Below, in pieces: positions 24,338 through 32,758 of a stretch of DNA of 38,576 nucleotides. The stretch covers positions 1 to 38,576 of the forward strand of contig CAIOYQ010000027.1 of assembly GCA_903862505.1 (NCBI GenBank). The letters run 5' to 3'. Position 1 is the first letter of the stretch. Each line of letters starts with the position of its first letter. A model generated the notes under the pieces. The model was not told the origin of the DNA and did not search any database. It was given only the letters and a program-made list of their open reading frames with translations. The position numbers and the translations under genes are program-made. The DNA is from an uncultured Bacteroidota bacterium. GTDB lineage: Bacteria > Bacteroidota > Bacteroidia > Chitinophagales > Chitinophagaceae.

Positions 24338-26503
24338 ATGACATATGTAAAACAAAATAAGTGGAAATTTTTTGCCACTTTAGTATTAGTAGGTAGTTTA
24401 ATTTTTGCATTTAAGAGCAATGCACCAGAGACTAAAGATGTAAGACATCGAAAATTGTTATCAGCAGTAGGTAGTTTATTGGAGCGAGAGCATTATAATC
24501 CAAGAAAAATAGATGACGTTTTTTCTAAAGAAGTTTTTGAAAATTACTTGAAAATACTAGATCCAGAAAAAAACTTGTTTATGCAACAAGATATCGAAGC
24601 TTTGAAAAAATTTCAGACTACGATTGATGATGAAATTCATGGAGCCGATATAAAATTTGAACCCGCAGCAAGTAAATTGTATGACATTAGGTACAAAGAG
24701 GCGAAATTAATTGCGGACTCAATTTTTAAGCAAACATTTAACTTTAATATCGACGATTCTGTATACTTAGATGCCGACAGCTTAAATTATCCAAAAAACA
24801 ATTCGGAGCGATATGATAGATGGTATAAAATAATTAAGTACAAGACTTTAGAAAAATATATTTCTTTAATGGATGACAGGGATGCACAAAGCAAAAAAAA
24901 GACCCCTGATACTGCAAAAAGCGCAGTTAATAAATTTGTATATAAATCTGATTCGGAATTAGAGGTGGACGCGCGTAACGCGGTTGCAAAAGTATACCAC
25001 AAAAGATTTGAATCATTAGATAAAACATACAACGAAGAAAAAAAGTTTGATGCATTTTTAAATGCCATTACTAGTTTAATGGATCCGCATACCGATTATT
25101 TTGCACCTATTGAAAAACGTTCTTTTACAGAACAAATGAGTGGTGTAATTTATGGTATTGGCGCACAGTTAGGTGCCGATGACAACGGTGTGAAAATTGC
25201 AAGTGTTTCTCCTGGTGGACCTGCATGGAAGTCCGGCCAATTGGTAATGAATGATGTGATTACTAAAGTTGCACAAGGCGACCAAGAGCCCGTTGATATT
25301 GCAGGCTATGAGGTTACGGATGCAGTTAAATTAATAAGGGGTGACTTGGGTTCGGAAGTTAGATTAACGGTTAAAAAACTAGACGGTACCATTAAAGTAG
25401 TCGCATTAAAAAGAGAAAAAGTTGTTTTAGATGAAGGGTATGCAAGAAGTGCAGTGATTACAAAAGGCGCTGATAAAATTGGATACATCTGGTTGCCAGA
25501 TTTTTATGCCGATTTTGATAGAGAGGAAGGTGCGAGATGTTCAAAAGATGTAGCCATTGAAGTTGAAAAATTGAAAGCTGAAAAAGTAAAGAGTATTATT
25601 ATTGATGTAAGATTCAATGGAGGTGGCTCTTTATATGAAGTGGTACAAATGGTTGGTTTATTTATTAATAAAGGACCTGTTGTACAAATTAGAGATAAGG
25701 AAGGACGTTCGCAGGTATTGGCCGACGAAACCCCAGGCACCATTTATGATGGCCCACTGGTAGTGATGGTAAATGAATTTAGCGCTTCGGCAAGTGAAAT
25801 ATTTGCGGCAGCCATTCAGGATTATAAAAGAGGAATTATTGTAGGCAGTACTTCCACCTATGGAAAGGGAACGGTGCAGCGTAATGTGTCATTTGGAAAA
25901 CCATTGGATTCTTTGGGCATACAAACTGAATATGGCGCGGTTAAATTAACATTCCAAAAATTTTATCGCATTAATGGCAGCTCTACTCAGCGAAAAGGTG
26001 TTGCATCTGATATCGTATTGCCGGATGAGTACGAGCTTTTCAAATACCGTGAAAGAGACAACCCTGCTGCATTGGCTTGGGATCAAATTCAAAGTTCAAA
26101 ATATCAGCCTTGGGTTGGTGGCTATAATATGGATCAGATTAAACAATCTATGCAATTGCAACAACAAATGGAATTGGATAGCAATACGGTGAAATTTAAC
26201 AACAACTTAAAATTCATTGCAACAAAAATGTATGCGCCTGTATCCTTGAAAATGGAAAAATACCTTGCGTATAAAAAACAAATGCAAGGCATTATAAAAG
26301 AAAATGAAACGATCCTTAAATTAAATGTTTCCATGCAAGTGACTTCTGTGAAAGCAGACTATAATAAGTTCTATAATAATCCTGATAAGCCAAAGCAAGA
26401 AAGATATCAGGCATGGTTAAAATTAGTGGCAAAGGATAAGCAGATATATGAATCTACCAAGTTATTGGGATATTTTAATACTACAAAAGTGGCGGTAAAG
26501 TAA
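24338..26503 (+). CDS. prc: Carboxy-terminal processing (tail-specific) protease, S41 family
   Basis: A 721-residue periplasmic serine protease related to E. coli Prc/Tsp. It has an N-terminal membrane/signal segment (about 10-29), a helical N-terminal Tsp domain with MDPHTDYF, and a PDZ domain (about 265-350, with GIGAQLG). The S41 catalytic core has FNGGGS, FSASASEIFA and YGKGTVQ; by alignment with Tsp the nucleophile is Ser484 and the general base Lys510. A C-terminal DUF3340-like helical tail follows. It degrades or trims exported proteins at their C-termini. In-frame TTG 24314 and ATG 24326 are alternative starts, but the promoter position favours 24338. A NusG-like gene follows after 7 bases. 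Confidence 0.95.
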   Translation: MTYVKQNKWKFFATLVLVGSLIFAFKSNAPETKDVRHRKLLSAVGSLLEREHYNPRKIDDVFSKEVFENYLKILDPEKNLFMQQDIEALKKFQTTIDDEIHGADIKFEPAASKLYDIRYKEAKLIADSIFKQTFNFNIDDSVYLDADSLNYPKNNSERYDRWYKIIKYKTLEKYISLMDDRDAQSKKKTPDTAKSAVNKFVYKSDSELEVDARNAVAKVYHKRFESLDKTYNEEKKFDAFLNAITSLMDPHTDYFAPIEKRSFTEQMSGVIYGIGAQLGADDNGVKIASVSPGGPAWKSGQLVMNDVITKVAQGDQEPVDIAGYEVTDAVKLIRGDLGSEVRLTVKKLDGTIKVVALKREKVVLDEGYARSAVITKGADKIGYIWLPDFYADFDREEGARCSKDVAIEVEKLKAEKVKSIIIDVRFNGGGSLYEVVQMVGLFINKGPVVQIRDKEGRSQVLADETPGTIYDGPLVVMVNEFSASASEIFAAAIQDYKRGIIVGSTSTYGKGTVQRNVSFGKPLDSLGIQTEYGAVKLTFQKFYRINGSSTQRKGVASDIVLPDEYELFKYRERDNPAALAWDQIQSSKYQPWVGGYNMDQIKQSMQLQQQMELDSNTVKFNNNLKFIATKMYAPVSLKMEKYLAYKKQMQGIIKENETILKLNVSMQVTSVKADYNKFYNNPDKPKQERYQAWLKLVAKDKQIYESTKLLGYFNTTKVAVK

Positions 26504-26510
26504 TTGAACA

Positions 26511-27038
26511 ATGGAAGTAAAGAAAGAGAAGCCGGAGATAAAACAATGGCATGTAATTTATACAAAGTCAAAATGGGAGAAGAAGGTTGACAATTTACTC
26601 TTGCAACAAGGATTTGATAGTTGGTGTCCAGTTGAGAAGAAAGAACGTTTCTGGACGGATCGTAAAAAAATTATTGAAGTTCCACTTTTCAGATCCTATG
26701 TATTTGTCAAAATGTCCAAGGAAGATCATACGAAAGTGTTGTCTACTATTGGGGTAGTTAACTTTTTGTATTTTGAAAAAAAACCAGCCATCATCCGCGA
26801 TGTTGAAATAAATGAAATAAAAAAATATTTAGGCTTAGCAACACCAAACACTTCTATTGAAATTATTGACTTAACTAATTTACCAGCACAAACAAAAGTG
26901 GCCGTTAATCAGGGATTATTTATGAATAGAAGAGGGGAGGTAATTAAGTCAAGCAAACACAATGTTTTTGTTAGACTAGAAAGCCTCAATTTAGTAATGA
27001 TTGTGGAGTTTAAGCCACACGAGGTTTCTCCTATTTAA
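26511..27038 (+). CDS. NusG-like transcription antiterminator (UpxY/RfaH-type paralog)
   Basis: A 175-residue protein with an N-terminal NGN domain (about 10-110: WHVIYTKSKWEKKV, LFRSYVFVKM, IGVVNFLYFEKKPAII) and a C-terminal KOW-like region (about 118-172, NRRGEVIKSSKHNVFVRLESL). Housekeeping NusG normally sits between secE and rplK, so this is a specialised paralog. In Bacteroidota UpxY-type proteins usually lead capsule or exopolysaccharide operons, but no such operon follows here: the next gene is mtaB on the opposite strand. It is seven bases after prc, so it is probably co-transcribed with the protease. Target operon unknown. Confidence 0.88.
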   Translation: MEVKKEKPEIKQWHVIYTKSKWEKKVDNLLLQQGFDSWCPVEKKERFWTDRKKIIEVPLFRSYVFVKMSKEDHTKVLSTIGVVNFLYFEKKPAIIRDVEINEIKKYLGLATPNTSIEIIDLTNLPAQTKVAVNQGLFMNRRGEVIKSSKHNVFVRLESLNLVMIVEFKPHEVSPI

Positions 27039-27057
27039 AATCTAGCTTTTATACGCA

Positions 27058-28350
27058 CTATTTAATTTCCCAGTTAACAATTTGATTGCTCCATTCAGGT
27101 CTAAAGGGGGTGACAATTTTAATGTAATTATCGCTATAGCCTTCTAACATGGGAATGTCATTTGGATCTTTTTGTTTGATCGATTCAAAAAGAACAGGTC
27201 GAGTAGCGCCCAGATGTTGTGCATTAAAATATTGTTGTTTTTGGTAAGACAGGTTGCGCAGTAATTTATTTCTTTCGTTCCTTACAGAAATGGGTACCAC
27301 TGGCTTTATCTCCAGTGCCTTGGTCATGGCACGTTCCGAATAAGTAAAAACGTGCAAATAAGAGATGTCTAAGGAATGGATAAAATCAAAACTTTCTTTA
27401 AAATAGGCTTCTGTTTCACCAGGGGAGCCTACAATTACATCCACCCCAATACAGGCATGCGGCATAACGGATTTAATGGCCGTAATTCTTTCGGCATATA
27501 AGTTACTATTGTATCTTCTTTGCATTAATTTAAGCACCGTATCTGAACCACTTTGCAAAGGGATATGAAAATGAGGCATAAAGCTTTTGCTTTTCGCAAC
27601 CCACTCTATAATTTCATTGGTTAGTAAGTTAGGCTCAATGGAAGAAATGCGATATCGAGGAATTTTTGTTTCCTGATCCAATGCTTTCACTAGTTCAAAA
27701 AAATCTTCATCGTGCTTTTTGCCGCCATCGCCGCCTTTTCCAAAATCACCTAAATTAATTCCTGTTAATACTATTTCTTTTACTCCATTCTCTGCCAAGG
27801 CTTGTGCTTGTTTCACTACATTTTCAATACGATCACTTCTGCTCTTGCCACGCGCCATTGGAATGGTGCAAAATGTACAACTATAATCACATCCATCCTG
27901 TACCTTTAAAAAAGTCCGTGTGCGATCATTTACAGAAAAAGAAGCATTGAATCCAGATACTTCTTCAATATCGCAACTACAAATTTTCGTATCCTGCCCC
28001 TTTGTTAAAGTGGACAAATGATGCACAAGATTAAATTTTTCCGCAGCACCTAATACCAAATCTACTCCTGGGATACTTGCAATTTCTGTGGGTTTTAACT
28101 GCGCATAGCAACCGGTAATCACCACAAAACTTTCAGGTGCCTGCCTTTGAATACGCCTCACCAATTGTCTACACTCTTTGTCGGCATTTTCGGTCACCGA
28201 ACAGGTATTAATCACATACACGTCCGCTTTGTCCGTAAACGCTTTTTTTTCAAAGCCTTCCTGTTCCAATTGTCTGGAAAGGGTAGAAGTCTCTGAAAAA
28301 TTAAGCTTACAGCCTAAGGTATGAAATGCGACGGAACGTGAATTGCTCAT
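27058..28350 (-). CDS. mtaB: tRNA (N6-threonylcarbamoyladenosine-37 C2)-methylthiotransferase
   Basis: A 430-residue radical-SAM methylthiotransferase that adds the 2-methylthio group to t6A37 of ANN-decoding tRNAs. The N-terminal domain supplies Cys14, Cys50 and Cys81 for the auxiliary cluster (TLGCKLN, INTCSVT, ITGCYAQ). The radical SAM motif is CDYSCTFC (Cys154, 158, 161). Further family segments are GKSRSDRIENV, GINLGDFG, SSIEPN and IGVDVIVGSPGE. HTLGCKLNFSE favours MtaB over MiaB or RimO. ATG 28350 is used, and an in-frame TTG nine bases upstream is less likely. A -7 element ends only a few bases before the ATG, suggesting a nearly leaderless mRNA. Confidence 0.94.
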   Translation of the reverse strand: MSNSRSVAFHTLGCKLNFSETSTLSRQLEQEGFEKKAFTDKADVYVINTCSVTENADKECRQLVRRIQRQAPESFVVITGCYAQLKPTEIASIPGVDLVLGAAEKFNLVHHLSTLTKGQDTKICSCDIEEVSGFNASFSVNDRTRTFLKVQDGCDYSCTFCTIPMARGKSRSDRIENVVKQAQALAENGVKEIVLTGINLGDFGKGGDGGKKHDEDFFELVKALDQETKIPRYRISSIEPNLLTNEIIEWVAKSKSFMPHFHIPLQSGSDTVLKLMQRRYNSNLYAERITAIKSVMPHACIGVDVIVGSPGETEAYFKESFDFIHSLDISYLHVFTYSERAMTKALEIKPVVPISVRNERNKLLRNLSYQKQQYFNAQHLGATRPVLFESIKQKDPNDIPMLEGYSDNYIKIVTPFRPEWSNQIVNWEIK

Positions 28351-28356
28351 GGGTTG

Positions 28357-28364
28357 CAAAGATA
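28357..28364 (-). promoter_or_regulatory. -7 promoter element close to the mtaB start
   Basis: The minus strand reads TATCTTTG, an exact TAnnTTTG match whose last base is seven bases from the mtaB ATG. Initiation about four bases after the element would leave a 5' leader of only a few bases. There is no clear -33 element. Confidence 0.4.
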
Positions 28365-28441
28365 AAAAACCTAAAGGGAACCCGGAAATCTTAAAATAAT
28401 CATAATATAGGCCTTAATTTCCCTTTTTGACAAGATTAAGT

Positions 28442-28449
28442 TAAGTTTG
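28442..28449 (+). promoter_or_regulatory. Predicted -7 promoter element of the DUF2723 gene
   Basis: TAAGTTTG matches TAnnTTTG, and TTTC at 28418-28421, 20 bases upstream, is a one-mismatch -33. Initiation near 28453 leaves about 17 bases before the ATG at 28470. Confidence 0.5.
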
Positions 28450-28469
28450 CAACTACTAAAATTGTCAAA

Positions 28470-31400
28470 ATGGACTTTAAAAAAGTGAATAATTGGACAG
28501 GGTGGATGGTTACCCTCATTGCTTGCACCGTTTACGTTATGACCACAGAAGCCACTGGAAGTTTTTGGGATTGTGGTGAGTTTATTAGTAGTGCTTATAA
28601 GTTACAAATTCCACATCCGCCAGGCGCACCGATGTTTGTGCTTTTGGGTCGTATATTCATTATATTATTTGGAGACAATCCGCTTACAGCCGCAAAGGCC
28701 GTAAATATTATGAGTGCTTTAGCAAGTGGGTTCACCATTATGTTCTTGTTTTGGACCATTACCCATTTTGCAAAAAGAATCGTGCAAAAAGGAACGGAGG
28801 GTTTAAGCAATGCGCAAATTATTTCTATTATGGGTGCAGGTATTGTTGGTGCATTGGCCTATACTTTTTCTGATTCATTTTGGTACAGCGCAGTGGAAGG
28901 AGAGGTATATGCGTTAAGTTCATTCTTTACCGCATTGGTTTTTTGGGCTATTTTAAAGTGGGAACATAAAGCCAATCAGCCGGGTGCAGACAAGTGGATT
29001 ATTTTCATATTTTATTTAATGGGAATTTCTATTGGGGTCCACTTATTAAATATATTAACCATTCCAGCAATTGTGATGGTGTATTATTTCCGTAATTATA
29101 AAGCAAATTTTTGGGGTGCATTTATTGCATTTATGATTGGTGTAGTGATCACCGGATTTATTCAAGTGTTCCTAATTCAATATACTGTAAAGTGGGCTGG
29201 AGCTTTTGATGTTATGTTTGTGAATGAGTTTAAACTCCCTTTCTTTAGTGGCTTTATCACTTTTTTTGTATTAGTAGCTGCTGTGTTAGCTTTTGCTATT
29301 CATTATGCGAATAAAAAAGGATTTTACTTTCTAAAATTAGGTGCTTGGTCTACCATATTTTTCTTACTAGGCTATACTAGTTATGTAACCACCATGATTC
29401 GTTCTAATGCAGATCCTTCTGTGGATATGTATAATGTGGACAATCCGGTTACCTTGGTTGGATATTTAGGTAGAGAGCAATACGGAGATTGGCCAATTTT
29501 ATATGGACCCGATTTTGTGGATCAAGTGGAGACGGTAGAAGGATCTGATCAATATGTAAAGACGCCAAATAATTATGAGTTTACTGGGAAAAATTTTAAA
29601 AGAGATTGGTCTTCTGCACCTTCTTCACATTTATTTCCTAGAATGTGGGATGGAGAAAATGACAGAGGTCAATTGGAAACATTTAAGTCATTCGGCGGCG
29701 TAAAAGAAGGGGAGGATGTGACTTTTAGAAATAATCTTCGCTATTTCGCCTATTATCAATTTACTTTTATGTATATGCGATACTTCCTTTGGAATTTCGC
29801 GGGCAAACAAAATGACTTACAAGGATTTGGTAATTCAAGAGACGGTAATTTTATAACTGGTATTTCATTTATAGACAATTTAATTTTAGGAGATCAGTCC
29901 AAAATGCCAGATTCTATACAAAAAAATAATAAGGCCAACAATAAATTATTTATGCTGCCTTTGATTTTGGGTATTATGGGCTTTATCTATCAATTAACAA
30001 AAACTAAAAAAGATTTTTTAGTAACAGCACTCCTATTTTTCTTTACGGGATTTGCTATTGTATTATATTTAAATCAACAAAGTTTACAGCCTCGTGAACG
30101 TGATTATGCTTATGTAGGTTCCTTTTATGCATTTGCTATTTGGATTGGGTTGGGGGTGTTGCAAATCATTGCTTGGGGTAGAAATTTCATGAATCCACGT
30201 GTGGCTGCTATATCAGTTTCTTTATTGTGTTTGGGTGTACCTGCTTTGATGGCGCAACAAGAATGGGATGACCATGACCGTAGCAATAAAACTTTGCCTT
30301 TGGACATGGCAAGGAATTATCTTGAAAGCTGTCCGCCTAATGCTATTTTATTTTCTTTTGGAGATAATGATACTTATCCATTATGGTATGCGCAGGAAGT
30401 GGAAGGGATACGCCCCGACGTGCGCGTTGTGGTAAATAGCTTATTGGGTTCCGACTGGTATATGCGAGAACTTAGATACAAAGTAAACAATAGTGAAAAA
30501 TTTGATGTCATCTTTAGTGAAGAGCAGGTTGCTGGTAATAAGTTAAATTATGTATTGTATTCTCCATTAAATAACAATGCAGAAAAAAATTATCAAAACT
30601 TGGATTCTGTATTAAGATATGTGGTAGGCGATCAAACAGGAAAGTATTCGAGACCAACAGAAGGTGGCCCTATGAATATATTTTCCACGCACAAATTTAA
30701 AGTGCCGGTAAATAAAGCCAATGCCATTGCTGCTGGGATTGCTAAGTCAACAGACAGTATCGCAGACGAGTTACTTATTGATTTAAATCCTCAGAGAAAT
30801 TATATTGTAAAGAATGAATTAGCGATGTATGCGATTATTGCCACTTCTCAATTTAAGAGACCTATCTGCTTTACTTCCCCTCAGGAATTAACAGAATTAG
30901 GCTTAGATAAATATGTTCGTTTACGTGGAATGGCATATGAGCTTGTGCCATTTAAAGTTGAGAATCCAGTAAACACAGAAGCTGCTTATAATACGATGAT
31001 GACCAAGTTCGCATTTGGAAATGCAAAGAACCCAAATGTATATTTTGATGAGGAGAATCGACGCCATTTAAATTCATTAAGAATGGCTGTAGCACAGGTT
31101 GCTTTTTCTTTAATTGTAGAAGGGAAACAAGACAAAGCAAAAAAACTATTAAGAAAATTAGATAGTGAAACGAATGAGAAGAGCTTTCCTTATGGGATGA
31201 CTTCCAATAGAGGAGGCAATCAGGATAATAGAATTGCATCCGAAGTATTAAGGGCATGTTATGCCGCAGGCGATTTTGAGTTGGCAAAAAAGATTGCCAA
31301 GTCAATTTCAACAGATGTTAATCAACAATTAAGTTATTACAATTCGCTAGGTCCAAAAATGAGCGACAATAAGTTTATTGAAATTGTGGAAGCTGCTTTT

Positions 31401-31541
31401 AATCAAAAGCCAACCATTTTTTCACAAGAAGATTACGAAAAAGATTATCCTGAGCAGATGTCTTTATTGCAGGATGCTGCTACTGCAATAGATGTCAAAA
31501 ATAGACTACAGAAAATGGCTGCTGATGCGGGTGTTAAATAA
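28470..31541 (+). CDS. DUF2723 / TMEM260-like multi-spanning membrane protein (probable GT-C protein O-glycosyltransferase)
   Basis: A 1023-residue protein. The first part (to about residue 600) has many hydrophobic helices, and the remainder is soluble with helical, TPR-like repeats near the C-terminus. The N-terminal loop GSFWDCGEFISSAYKLQIPHPPG (Asp34, Glu37) is the conserved DUF2723 signature and is placed like the catalytic Asp loop of GT-C glycosyltransferases. The human homolog TMEM260 is a protein O-mannosyltransferase, so a role in glycosylating exported proteins is plausible but inferred. LQPRERDYAYVGSFYAF is a second conserved stretch. A strong bidirectional terminator follows at 31566-31607. 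Confidence 0.85.
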   Translation: MDFKKVNNWTGWMVTLIACTVYVMTTEATGSFWDCGEFISSAYKLQIPHPPGAPMFVLLGRIFIILFGDNPLTAAKAVNIMSALASGFTIMFLFWTITHFAKRIVQKGTEGLSNAQIISIMGAGIVGALAYTFSDSFWYSAVEGEVYALSSFFTALVFWAILKWEHKANQPGADKWIIFIFYLMGISIGVHLLNILTIPAIVMVYYFRNYKANFWGAFIAFMIGVVITGFIQVFLIQYTVKWAGAFDVMFVNEFKLPFFSGFITFFVLVAAVLAFAIHYANKKGFYFLKLGAWSTIFFLLGYTSYVTTMIRSNADPSVDMYNVDNPVTLVGYLGREQYGDWPILYGPDFVDQVETVEGSDQYVKTPNNYEFTGKNFKRDWSSAPSSHLFPRMWDGENDRGQLETFKSFGGVKEGEDVTFRNNLRYFAYYQFTFMYMRYFLWNFAGKQNDLQGFGNSRDGNFITGISFIDNLILGDQSKMPDSIQKNNKANNKLFMLPLILGIMGFIYQLTKTKKDFLVTALLFFFTGFAIVLYLNQQSLQPRERDYAYVGSFYAFAIWIGLGVLQIIAWGRNFMNPRVAAISVSLLCLGVPALMAQQEWDDHDRSNKTLPLDMARNYLESCPPNAILFSFGDNDTYPLWYAQEVEGIRPDVRVVVNSLLGSDWYMRELRYKVNNSEKFDVIFSEEQVAGNKLNYVLYSPLNNNAEKNYQNLDSVLRYVVGDQTGKYSRPTEGGPMNIFSTHKFKVPVNKANAIAAGIAKSTDSIADELLIDLNPQRNYIVKNELAMYAIIATSQFKRPICFTSPQELTELGLDKYVRLRGMAYELVPFKVENPVNTEAAYNTMMTKFAFGNAKNPNVYFDEENRRHLNSLRMAVAQVAFSLIVEGKQDKAKKLLRKLDSETNEKSFPYGMTSNRGGNQDNRIASEVLRACYAAGDFELAKKIAKSISTDVNQQLSYYNSLGPKMSDNKFIEIVEAAFNQKPTIFSQEDYEKDYPEQMSLLQDAATAIDVKNRLQKMAADAGVK

Positions 31542-31565
31542 AATAGAAATGTCATTTTGATGATT

Positions 31566-31607
31566 TAATAAAAGAAGGCCTTGCAAACGCAAGGCCTTCT
31601 TTTATTA
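31566..31607. terminator. Strong bidirectional terminator
   Basis: A perfect 19-bp stem (31566-31584 with 31589-31607) has a 4-base AAAC loop, a GC-rich core AAGGCCTTGC and A/T-rich flanks giving T-runs in both directions. It sits between the convergent DUF2723 and cysteine desulfurase genes. Confidence 0.93.
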
Positions 31608-31620
31608 GGGGTATCAATAA

Positions 31621-32748
31621 TTATAATAATTCTTTTAAGGTAGCAATCACCTGATCAATTTCAGCTTTGGTATTGTGTTTGCAAAAGGAGAAACGAATGG
31701 TAGCAATATCTTCACCTTTGTTTAAGGCATTTATTACATGAGATCCTTGTTGCGCTCCACTTGAACAAGCACTTCCACCGCTAGCGCAAATATGATGAAT
31801 GTCTAAATTAAATAACATCATTTCTGACTTTTCATTTTTAGGGAAGTTTACGCTCAATAAAGTATATAAACTATCGCCAAAGGTATCTCCATTAAAACTT
31901 ACCTCAGGGATTTGTGCAAGCAACTGTTCATGCATATACCTGCGTAATCCATTGATATAAGTACTGTCTTTTTCATGTTGTTCAGTGGCTATTTCTAAAG
32001 CTTTTGCAAATCCAACAATTCCATATACGTTTTCGGTGCCAGCGCGCATATTGCGCTCCTGCGCCCCGCCATGCAAATAGGGGTTAATCTTTACATTTTC
32101 ATTAATGTAGAGGATGCCTATTCCTTTAGGTCCATGAAATTTATGTCCAGCGCCTGTGATAAAGTCAATTGGGGTTTCTTTTAAATTGAAAGAAAAATGC
32201 CCCACTGTTTGAACCGTATCACTATGGAAATAAGCATTGTGTATTTTACAAATTTCACCCACTTTTTGTAGGTCAATCATATTTCCAATTTCATTATTGG
32301 CGTGCATGATGGTTACAATGGTTTTATCTGTATTGCTTTCAAGTAGGTTTTGTAAATGAATTAAGTCAATATGTCCGTTGGGTAAAATATTTACATAACT
32401 AAGGGAAACACCCGCTGTTTTTGCCAAATGCGATACGGTGTGTAAAGTGGCATGGTGTTCGATAGGGGAACTAATAATATGTTTACAGCCTAAATCAAAT
32501 ATAGCTGCGTGTAAAGCGGTATTGCTGCTTTCTGTACCCCCGCTGGTAAAAAAAATCTCTGAAGGCTTAGCACCTAAAATTTTTGCTACCGATTTACGTG
32601 CTTGCTCAATAGCCATTCTGGATTCTCTACCATAGCTATATATGGAAGAGGGGTTACCAAATTTATCCGTAAAATAGGGCATCATTGCTTCTAGCACTTC
32701 CGGATCCAGGGAAGTGGTGGCTGCATTGTCAAAGTAGATTCTTTCCAT
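31621..32748 (-). CDS. Cysteine desulfurase (NifS/IscS family)
   Basis: A 375-residue PLP enzyme that removes sulfur from cysteine for Fe-S clusters, tRNA thiolation or other uses. YFDNAATT at the N-terminus, the PLP Lys203 in GAGHKFHGPKG, and the mobile catalytic Cys328 in GGSACSSGAQQ (short loop typical of the IscS/NifS group) are intact. The start MERIYFDNAATT at 32748 is preferred over a longer frame reaching into glmM. It lies 10 bases after the glmM stop. No iscU or isc partner is adjacent, so the sulfur acceptor is unknown; a role supporting tRNA thiolation is possible. Confidence 0.95.
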   Translation of the reverse strand: MERIYFDNAATTSLDPEVLEAMMPYFTDKFGNPSSIYSYGRESRMAIEQARKSVAKILGAKPSEIFFTSGGTESSNTALHAAIFDLGCKHIISSPIEHHATLHTVSHLAKTAGVSLSYVNILPNGHIDLIHLQNLLESNTDKTIVTIMHANNEIGNMIDLQKVGEICKIHNAYFHSDTVQTVGHFSFNLKETPIDFITGAGHKFHGPKGIGILYINENVKINPYLHGGAQERNMRAGTENVYGIVGFAKALEIATEQHEKDSTYINGLRRYMHEQLLAQIPEVSFNGDTFGDSLYTLLSVNFPKNEKSEMMLFNLDIHHICASGGSACSSGAQQGSHVINALNKGEDIATIRFSFCKHNTKAEIDQVIATLKELL

Positions 32749-32758
32749 AATCGCTAAA

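Noticed and set aside
30952-31311. 119-codon minus-strand frame in the DUF2723 gene
   Set aside because: Antisense shadow of the C-terminal helical region.
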